Positions 6,931-11,434 of a DNA stretch of 11,434 nucleotides are shown here, piece by piece. Under the pieces are notes generated by a model. It made no database searches and was not told where the DNA came from. It saw nothing but the letters and a program-made list of their open reading frames with translations. The stretch covers positions 1-11,434 of the forward strand of contig CAYSYM010000080.1 in assembly GCA_964435115.1 (NCBI GenBank), in the 5' to 3' direction. This DNA comes from CAYSYM01 sp964435115 (lineage in GTDB: Bacteria > Chloroflexota > UBA6077 > CF-72). Each line of letters begins with the position of its first letter. Positions within the stretch are counted from its first letter, which is position 1. The position numbers and the translations under genes are program-made.

Positions 6931-7129
6931 GTCGTGGGTCCCCGGTCTTCATTTCAACCCTGTGTGTCTCAACCGTCAGCCGGCCCGGTGGCTGGCTGCG
7001 ACGTCAGCCAGGGCCCGCCATGCTGGTGCACGCCTTCGGGCAGGGATGGCCCCGAACTCGGCGCGATCACGCGATCGCGGGGCGTGACGGGCAGCCGACA
7101 GGGCGGCGCGCCGCCCTGTCGGCGGACAG
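6931..7129 (-). promoter_or_regulatory. Candidate structured 5' leader of the rplS operon
   Basis: The 316-bp gap 6931-7246 contains no credible gene. If the leftward promoter at 7136-7144 is real, transcripts start near 7129 and carry a leader of about 200 nt before the rplS ATG. It is unusually rich in perfect inverted repeats. In transcript order these are: 7094-7123 (15-bp arms, described separately); CGCGATC/GATCGCG at 7062-7079 with a 4-base loop; TTCGGG/CCCGAA at 7035-7056 with a 10-base loop; and CTGGCTG/CAGCCAG at 6992-7011 with a 6-base loop. The last has a competitor: the CAGCC of that stem (minus 6998-6994) can instead pair with GGCTG at minus 6981-6977. I recognise no known ribosomal-protein leader or riboswitch class. 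The short stems could individually be chance in GC-rich DNA. Confidence 0.45.
7094..7123. repeat. Perfect 30-bp palindrome upstream of rplS
   Basis: The arm GCCGACAGGGCGGCG (7094-7108) is followed without a spacer by its exact reverse complement (7109-7123), giving 15 matched pairs. It sits between two divergent transcription units, so it is not where a terminator is expected. It lies just downstream of a candidate extended -10 element for rplS. It may act as an operator for a dimeric protein, or in RNA as a 13-bp stem with a GCGC loop at the 5' end of the rplS transcript. Function is inferred. Confidence 0.85.
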
Positions 7130-7135
7130 CGGACG

Positions 7136-7144
7136 AGTATAGCA
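7136..7144 (-). promoter_or_regulatory. Candidate extended -10 promoter element for the rplS operon
   Basis: The minus strand reads TGC TATACT (7144-7136), matching the TGn-TATAAT extended -10 consensus with one change in the hexamer. It is one of the few AT-rich spots in the region. No good -35 hexamer is seen 16-18 bases upstream, which is tolerable for an extended -10. It would start transcripts near 7129, just before the palindrome. There is no experimental support. Confidence 0.45.
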
Positions 7145-7193
7145 GCGTCGCCGCGCGCTGCGCAGACCGGGTGCCCGGTGGTCGCCGCGGCGC

Positions 7194-7223
7194 TTGCCGC
7201 GCCAGCGTGGCTGGCCGTACTCT
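7194..7223 (+). promoter_or_regulatory. Candidate promoter of the vapBC operon
   Basis: TTGCCG (7194-7199) resembles a -35 box. TACTCT (7218-7223), 18 bases on, resembles a -10 box. Transcripts would begin near 7230, a few bases before the Shine-Dalgarno of the antitoxin gene, so the leader would be very short. The -10 overlaps the palindrome at 7221-7234. The match is moderate. Confidence 0.35.
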
Positions 7224-7234
7224 TACCAGTAAGA
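7221..7234. promoter_or_regulatory. Candidate autoregulatory operator of vapBC
   Basis: TCTTAC and GTAAGA are perfect inverted arms around a CA centre. The site is AT-richer than its surroundings and overlaps both the candidate -10 box and the start of the Shine-Dalgarno. VapB-type AbrB-fold antitoxins, alone or with their toxin, are known to bind palindromes over their own promoters. That this palindrome is the site is inferred from position. Confidence 0.45.
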
Positions 7235-7240
7235 AGGAGG
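7234..7240 (+). promoter_or_regulatory. Ribosome binding site that fixes the vapB start
   Basis: AAGGAGG ends 6 bases before ATG 7247, a near-ideal Shine-Dalgarno. It rules out the longer reading from GTG 7178, which would add 23 residues ahead of the AbrB domain. Confidence 0.85.
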
Positions 7241-7246
7241 ACACGC

Positions 7247-7486
7247 ATGCGCATCACGTCGAAGGGCCAGGTCACCATCCCGCAGCACGTCAGGGAGCAG
7301 GCTGGCCTCCTACCGCACACCGAGGTCGACTTCATCGTCGACCGGCACGGCGTGCGTATCGTCAAGGCGCGCCAAGCTCGGCGGCCCAGCCGTGGGACGA
7401 TGGCCATCGAGCGCCTGCGCCAGAGCCTCGGGCACGTTGCGATGAGCACCGACGAGATCATGGCGTTGACCCGAGGCGATGCGTGA
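7247..7486 (+). CDS. vapB: AbrB/VapB-family antitoxin
   Basis: This 79-residue protein is the predicted antitoxin that neutralises the PIN toxin encoded next to it and represses their shared promoter. Residues 1-45 form the AbrB/SpoVT swapped-hairpin DNA-binding domain (MRITSKGQVTIPQHVREQAGL, then a VDFIVDRHGVRIVKA strand pair). The C-terminal part, about 50-79, including MSTDEIMALTRGD, is the typical toxin-binding tail of AbrB-type VapB proteins. A basic stretch (ARQARRPSR) links the two. The start is set by the strong Shine-Dalgarno. The stop overlaps the vapC GTG (GTGA), a coupling usual in toxin-antitoxin operons. Confidence 0.92.
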   Translation: MRITSKGQVTIPQHVREQAGLLPHTEVDFIVDRHGVRIVKARQARRPSRGTMAIERLRQSLGHVAMSTDEIMALTRGDA

Positions 7487-7890
7487 CGCCGGTCCTGGTT
7501 GACAGCAACGTCCTGCTCGACGTCGCCACCGACGATCCGACCTGGGGCAGCTGGTCGAGCGGGGCGCTCGCCCGCGCGGCCGACGAGGCGATCCTGGTCA
7601 TCAACGCGCTCATCTACGCCGAGGTGTCGATCGGCTTCGCCTCGATCGAGGCGCTCGAAGCGGCGCTCCCGCTCGATCTGTACCGTCGCGCTGCCTTGCC
7701 GTATGAGGCCGCATTCCTCGCTGGCAAGGCGTTTCTTCGGTATCGCCAGACAGGCGGACCCCGGCGCTCCCCGCTACCCGACTTCTATATCGGCGCCCAT
7801 GCGGCGATCTCGGGCTACCGACTGCTCACACGAGATGCGACGCGCTATAGGACGTACTTCCCCAGCCTCGAGCTCATCGCGCCCGTCTGA
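7483..7890 (+). CDS. vapC: PIN-domain ribonuclease toxin, VapC family
   Basis: This is the predicted toxin of the pair: a Mg2+-dependent RNase of the PIN fold; known VapC proteins cut tRNA or rRNA. The product has 135 residues, normal for VapC. The four acidic positions expected of the active site are all present: Asp7 in VLVDSNVLLD, Glu47 in NALIYAEVSIGF, Asp100 in SPLPDFYIGAHA, and Asp118 in LLTRDATRYRTYFP. The toxin therefore looks intact. The GTG start overlaps the vapB stop by 4 bases, and no separate Shine-Dalgarno is obvious, so its translation is probably tied to that of the antitoxin. The last 17 bp overlap the 3' end of the convergent helicase-associated gene. The cellular RNA target cannot be told from sequence. 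Confidence 0.92.
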   Translation: MTPVLVDSNVLLDVATDDPTWGSWSSGALARAADEAILVINALIYAEVSIGFASIEALEAALPLDLYRRAALPYEAAFLAGKAFLRYRQTGGPRRSPLPDFYIGAHAAISGYRLLTRDATRYRTYFPSLELIAPV

Positions 7891-9838
7891 CCCCTCCACC
7901 TCTTCCCAGCGCCAGTGGCCGGGAGCGTGCGCGCCGCCCGGTTGCTCGCAGCTCCCCGGCCAGGCTGCTGGCCGCGGCGCGGAGCGCCTCCAACCGCTCC
8001 GGCGGGAAGAGCCCTTCCAACCGCTCGAGGAGGGTGAGCGAGCCTTCGAGCTGGGCCAGGTGCTGCGGCTCCGCGCGCTGGAAGGCGAGCAGGCTCACCA
8101 GGAGGAACTCCAGGACGCGTTCGTCGACGAAGGCGGCGTAGGCCCGCCGGCCGGCCATGAGCCGTAGCGCTGCGTCGACCCGCGGCAGGTGCCCGGCTGC
8201 CCGCAGCGCCTGGGCCAGCTCCAGCGCGTGCGAGGCGGGGACCTCGGCGACCGTCGGGCCCAGGGGGCGGCGGATGAAGGGCTTCACCCCCTCCAGGGCT
8301 GCCGCGGCCTGCAGCTCCTCGGCGCTGCGGGCGTCGAGGATAACGGCGGGGCGAAGCGCGAGGGCGCCGAAGCGGCTCTCCCACGCGGCGAGCTGTGCGG
8401 CCACGCTGCCCGGGAGGGGGCCGCCGGTCAGCCGCTCGAGGAGCTGCGTGCACTCCTGGATCGAGCCGCCCGACTCGAGCGTCGCGCCGACCCGGCCGCG
8501 GTCGAGCGTGTAGGAGGACGGCTGTCCGCGGGTCCGGAGCTCGAGGTAACGCTCGGCTCGCAGCAGCGCGCCCAGGTCGGCGCGTGCGGGCGCCAGCAGC
8601 CGGTTGGACCCGTCCCAGGTGCACGGCTCCGCGGCTCGGGTGGGGATGGGGGGAGCGCGCCCCAGCAGCGCCGCGCCGACGTTCGTGGTGGCCACGCGCT
8701 CGCCATCGGCGTCCGTCGCCAGGACGCCCAGCCAGTAGAGCGGCCCGAGCAGGAGGTAGCGCAGCAGCACGGCCTCCACGCGGCCCCACGAGCCTTCGCC
8801 GAGCAGCGGTTGTCCGGTCGCGGGATCGAGCAGCGCCGCACTGCGAGCGTCGAGCTGCTCGCGCAGGAAGGTGGGCACCGCGCGCTCCAGCCAGGCGAGC
8901 AGGTCGTCGAGGCGGGTCCAGGTGCCGGGGGCAAGGCGGCCGAGGACGCGTAGGACCGCCTGGCGCATGGACGGGGGATCGACCTGTTCGGCCAGCTCGG
9001 CGGCCTGTGGCACGCCGCCACGGACCAGCTCGGACCATTCCCGGTCGTCGAGATAGGCCCGCCACAGGCGCAGCACGAGGCGCGGTCGCTCGGAGAGCGC
9101 CTCGAGCAGGAGCGCCGTGGGCGTGGCGGTTCCGTCCGACCGCCGGCCGAGGAGCCCGGCCCCGAGCGCCAGGTGACGGAGGAAGGCCCACCGCTCCTGC
9201 CAGGGCCAGCCGCCTGGCTCCTGCGCCCACCCGGCCCCTTCCGCCTGGAAGGCCGATGCCTGGGCACCGGGTTCCTCGGGCGCGTCGCTCGCGTGCCGCT
9301 GGAGGAAGCTGGCGAGCACGAAGAGGCTGAAGACGGGGTCGCTCGCCCGCCGGTGCTCCCGGGGCGGTGGCTCGACCCCCCGCGGGAGCCCGCCGGGCGC
9401 GTCCGCGCCGGCCGGTGCCTCACCTGGTAGCAGCGCCAGGATCTCCTCGGGGACGGCGAAGACCTCCCCCCGGTGCGGCCCGAGCGCCGCGAAGGTCCGG
9501 AACAGGAAGCCGTGCTCGAGCAGCGGCCGCGCCGCGTCCAGGCCTGCCGACCCAAGGAGGCGCACGAGCAGGTAGCCGCGCACCTCGCCGCCCGCGGCCC
9601 GGGCCGCGGCCAGCGCACGCCGCTCCCGCTCGTCGAGCGCCTCCAGCCGACCGCGCTGGTAGGTCGGGTCGCCCAGCCGCTCGGAAAGTCGCTCCACCAG
9701 CTCGGTCCGCGTCGTCGCATCGTCCACGGGGAGCCCATGCAGCGCTGCCATGCGCCGCAGAGCGGCCGTGGTGGACTGGTCGAGCGCCTCCCGCACACGC
9801 ACGTGCGCAAGCGTACCCGCCCGGCCCGCCGGCCGCAC
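7874..9838 (-). CDS. Helicase-associated protein with XPB/Ssl2 N-terminal-type domain, no helicase motor
   Basis: The product has 654 residues. Its C-terminal part resembles the XPB/Ssl2 helicase N-terminal-type domain (Helicase_C_3): SNRLLAPARADLGALL then AERYLELR (about 411-436), PLPGSVAAQLAAWESRFG (474-491) and VKPFIRRPLGPTVAEVP (518-534). Residues about 22-58 form a small SAP- or Rho-N-like helical segment (ALRRMAALHGLPVDD). Residues 140-210 are a Pro/Gly/Ala-rich linker. I see no Walker A, DEAH-type box or other motor motif and no signal peptide or membrane segment. It could bind DNA or serve a helicase encoded elsewhere; the function is unknown. The longest start is GTG 9838; GTG 9802 or 9796 would remove 12 or 14 low-complexity residues and is as likely, as none has a clear Shine-Dalgarno. 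The basic tail ends inside the 3' end of vapC. Confidence 0.8.
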   Translation of the reverse strand: MRPAGRAGTLAHVRVREALDQSTTAALRRMAALHGLPVDDATTRTELVERLSERLGDPTYQRGRLEALDERERRALAAARAAGGEVRGYLLVRLLGSAGLDAARPLLEHGFLFRTFAALGPHRGEVFAVPEEILALLPGEAPAGADAPGGLPRGVEPPPREHRRASDPVFSLFVLASFLQRHASDAPEEPGAQASAFQAEGAGWAQEPGGWPWQERWAFLRHLALGAGLLGRRSDGTATPTALLLEALSERPRLVLRLWRAYLDDREWSELVRGGVPQAAELAEQVDPPSMRQAVLRVLGRLAPGTWTRLDDLLAWLERAVPTFLREQLDARSAALLDPATGQPLLGEGSWGRVEAVLLRYLLLGPLYWLGVLATDADGERVATTNVGAALLGRAPPIPTRAAEPCTWDGSNRLLAPARADLGALLRAERYLELRTRGQPSSYTLDRGRVGATLESGGSIQECTQLLERLTGGPLPGSVAAQLAAWESRFGALALRPAVILDARSAEELQAAAALEGVKPFIRRPLGPTVAEVPASHALELAQALRAAGHLPRVDAALRLMAGRRAYAAFVDERVLEFLLVSLLAFQRAEPQHLAQLEGSLTLLERLEGLFPPERLEALRAAASSLAGELRATGRRARSRPLALGRGGGVRRAR

Positions 9839-9867
9839 CGCCGCCGATGCGTGCTGCCAGTCGGCCT

Positions 9868-9902
9868 ACGCGCGGAGCGGTCGGCGCGACCAGAGCGCGC
9901 GT
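9868..9902 (-). terminator. Two-stem hairpin just after hppA, probable terminator
   Basis: In the 69-bp gap after hppA, outer arms ACGCGCG (9868-9874) and CGCGCGT (9896-9902) pair over 7 bp. A symmetric 4-by-4 internal loop follows, then inner arms GGTCG (9879-9883) and CGACC (9887-9891) around a 3-base loop. The hairpin begins 5 bases beyond the hppA stop on the minus strand. There is no T-run, so it may end or weaken transcription in a factor-dependent way or protect the hppA 3' end. It separates hppA from the downstream helicase-associated gene. Confidence 0.55.
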
Positions 9903-9907
9903 GGTGC

Positions 9908-11434
9908 TCAGCGGCCGATGAAGAGCGGCGCCATCACCAGGGTGATCGTGCTCAGCAGCTTCACCAGCACGTGCAGCGACGGGCCGGCGGTGTCCTTGAA
10001 GGGATCGCCCACGGTGTCGCCCACCACGGCCGCCGAGTGGGCCTCAGTGCCCTTACCCAGCGTCTCACTCCCGTTCGTCAGGTGCCCGAGCTCGATGAAC
10101 TTCTTGGCGTTGTCCCAGGTGCCGCCGGAGTTGTTGAACACCGTGGCCATCAGGATACCACCCATCGTGCCGACCATCAGCAGCCCCGCCGCCGCCTCCG
10201 CCCGCAGGATCACGCCCACCAGCACCGGGACCGCGACCGCCAGCAAGCCCGGCGCCACCATCTCGCGCAGGCCCGCGCGCGCGGTGATGTCGACCGCGCG
10301 GGCGTAGTCGGGGCGGACCGTCCCCGCCAGGATGCCCGGGTTCTCGCGGAACTGGCGCCGCACCTCCTCGATGATGCTGCCCGCCGCCTTCCCCACCGCG
10401 CGAATGGCCAGCGAGCTGAAGAAGAAGATCAGCGTCAGCCCCAGGAAACCGCCGATGAAGACGTCGACCTTTGAGAGGTCGACCGGGAAGTGGCCGGCGG
10501 TGCCCATGCGGAGCCGGACCTCGTCGATGTAGGCCGAGAAGAGGAGGAACGCCGCGAGGGCCGCCGAGCCAACCGCGTAGCCCTTGGTGAGAGCCTTGGT
10601 CGTGTTCCCCACGCCGTCCAGGACGTCGGTAATGCGGCGGACGTCGGCCGGCGCCTGCGACATTTCGGCGATGCCCCCGGCGTTGTCGGTGATCGGCCCG
10701 AACGTGTCCATGGAGAGGATGTAGGCGACCGTCGTCAGCATGCCCATGGTGGCGACGGCGGTGCCGAAGAGGCCGCTGTCCACGTTCGCCAGCGCCGGAT
10801 CGACCGTCGCCGCCTGCCGGCCGAAGAAGTAGGAGAGGCCCAGGGCCACCGAGATGATGATGGCGGTGATCCCCGTGCTCTCGAGGCCGATGGCATAGCC
10901 GGAGATGATGTTCGTGGCCGGGCCGGTCTTGGATGCCTGCGCCAGCTCCTGCACCGGGCGCCAGCTTCCGGCTGTGTAGTACTGGGTGATGTAGACGAAC
11001 GCCACGCTCGTCGCCAGGCCGGTGAGCCCGGCCAGGACGAACCAGACGTTGTTGAGCATGAACATGGTCGTGGCGATGATCCCCAGCGCCGCGACGAGCG
11101 TCATCGCCCAGTAGCCCGAGTTCAGCTTCTGCTGCGCGTCCTTCACCTCGCCCACGGCCACCGCGAGGATGCCGACCATCGAGGCGACGATGCCGATGGA
11201 GCGGACCACGAGCGGGAAGAACACCCAGGCGGTGTTCCGGGTGGCTGCGTAGAGCGCTACGCCCAGGATCATGGCGCCGATGTTCTCCGCCGCCGTCGAC
11301 TCGAAGAGGTCGGCGCCTCGGCCGGCGCAGTCGCCCACGTTGTCGCCCACGAGGTCCGCCACCACCGCCGCGTTGCGCGGGTCGTCCTCGGGAATGCCCG
11401 CCTCCACCTTGCCCACCAGGTCGGCGCCCACGTC
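9908..11434 (-). CDS. hppA: Membrane-bound proton-pumping pyrophosphatase, K+-independent type, 5' end outside the window
   Basis: This integral membrane pump hydrolyses cytoplasmic pyrophosphate and moves H+ across the membrane. Only the C-terminal 508 residues are visible; the gene enters from the right edge inside the conserved DVGADLVGKVEAG block. Substrate-site motifs follow: EDDPRN, DLVGDNVGDCAG, and near the C-terminus SGGTWDNAKKFIE and GDTVGDPFKDTAGPS. Many hydrophobic membrane helices lie between them. The key subfamily segment reads GNTTKALTKG, with Lys (codon at 10595-10597) and Thr (10586-10588) at the two positions that separate K+-independent pumps from K+-dependent ones (which read GNTTAA there). 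By family rules this is a H+ pump, not a Na+ pump. GTG 11431 is an internal valine codon, not the start. The stop at 9908 is followed by a strong hairpin. Confidence 0.96.
   Translation of the reverse strand, partial: DVGADLVGKVEAGIPEDDPRNAAVVADLVGDNVGDCAGRGADLFESTAAENIGAMILGVALYAATRNTAWVFFPLVVRSIGIVASMVGILAVAVGEVKDAQQKLNSGYWAMTLVAALGIIATTMFMLNNVWFVLAGLTGLATSVAFVYITQYYTAGSWRPVQELAQASKTGPATNIISGYAIGLESTGITAIIISVALGLSYFFGRQAATVDPALANVDSGLFGTAVATMGMLTTVAYILSMDTFGPITDNAGGIAEMSQAPADVRRITDVLDGVGNTTKALTKGYAVGSAALAAFLLFSAYIDEVRLRMGTAGHFPVDLSKVDVFIGGFLGLTLIFFFSSLAIRAVGKAAGSIIEEVRRQFRENPGILAGTVRPDYARAVDITARAGLREMVAPGLLAVAVPVLVGVILRAEAAAGLLMVGTMGGILMATVFNNSGGTWDNAKKFIELGHLTNGSETLGKGTEAHSAAVVGDTVGDPFKDTAGPSLHVLVKLLSTITLVMAPLFIGR

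Noticed and set aside
7062..7079. The repeated CGCGATC motif as the start of a CRISPR array or a tandem-repeat tract
   Set aside because: There are only two copies, 8 bases apart, with no spacer structure. A hairpin explains them better.
7094..7123. Reading the 30-bp palindrome as an ordinary transcription terminator
   Set aside because: No gene ends near it; it lies between two divergently transcribed units and has no T-run on either side.
7178..7246. N-terminal extension of the antitoxin from GTG 7178
   Set aside because: The ideal Shine-Dalgarno at 7234-7240 and the AbrB domain beginning exactly at ATG 7247 fix the start. The extension also covers the promoter and operator.
6073..7890. 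Plus-strand 605-codon open frame across rnhB, rplS and the intergenic region
   Set aside because: It is antisense to two clear genes and runs through the leader. Only its last 135 codons (from GTG 7483) are a real gene, vapC. Long open frames on the wrong strand are expected at this GC content.
7845..9230. Minus-strand 461-codon open frame overlapping the helicase-associated gene in another frame
   Set aside because: Its composition is dominated by Arg, Ala, Gly and Pro with no motif, whereas the chosen frame carries recognisable domain blocks.
9473..10474. Plus-strand 333-codon open frame opposite the helicase-associated gene and hppA
   Set aside because: The product is low-complexity, rich in Arg, His and Gln, and resembles no family. 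It spans the intergenic hairpin and is antisense to the well-supported hppA.

Overview
This is about 11.4 kb of very GC-rich bacterial chromosome. Most genes are core housekeeping genes, and one small toxin-antitoxin cassette is accessory. The source is probably a high-GC Gram-positive-like or deep-branching bacterium, with Chloroflexota the best guess. The grounds are a DUF512/PDZ radical-SAM protein, a free-standing XPB-N-terminal-domain (helicase-associated) protein, a K+-independent H+-pyrophosphatase, and an rplS-rnhB-yraN cluster. The phylum is an inference; no rRNA gene is present to settle it.

Layout, left to right. (1) 1-2461, plus strand: a tight operon of trpB (5' end outside the window), trpA and scpA, joined by two 4-base GTGA stop/start overlaps. 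It makes both subunits of tryptophan synthase and the condensin kleisin ScpA. (2) 2462-2576: a short convergent intergenic region with hairpin potential. (3) 2577-6930, minus strand, transcribed right to left: rplS, rnhB, yraN, rluB, cmk, then a DUF512/PDZ radical-SAM protein. Spacing is tight, so this is probably one operon mixing ribosome building (L19, rRNA pseudouridylation), nucleic-acid upkeep (RNase HII, YraN) and CMP kinase. (4) 6931-7246: a divergent intergenic region. Facing left it carries a plausible extended -10 promoter followed by a roughly 200-nt leader rich in inverted repeats, including a perfect 30-bp palindrome at its start. Facing right it carries a promoter with an overlapping small palindrome for the next operon. 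(5) 7247-7890, plus strand: a VapBC-type toxin-antitoxin pair (AbrB-fold antitoxin, PIN-domain RNase toxin), again with a GTGA overlap. (6) 7874-9838, minus strand: a 654-residue helicase-associated protein without helicase motors, whose 3' end overlaps vapC by 17 bp. (7) 9908-11434, minus strand: hppA, a membrane pyrophosphatase running off the right edge, followed by a clear two-stem hairpin.

I found no CRISPR array, tRNA, rRNA, insertion sequence or phage gene. I do not see a wholly new multi-gene system. The signals most worth a second look are the palindrome and hairpin series upstream of rplS, the loss of the GRG arginine in RNase HII, the rearranged scpA / rluB-cmk neighbourhood, and the motorless XPB-domain protein beside vapBC.
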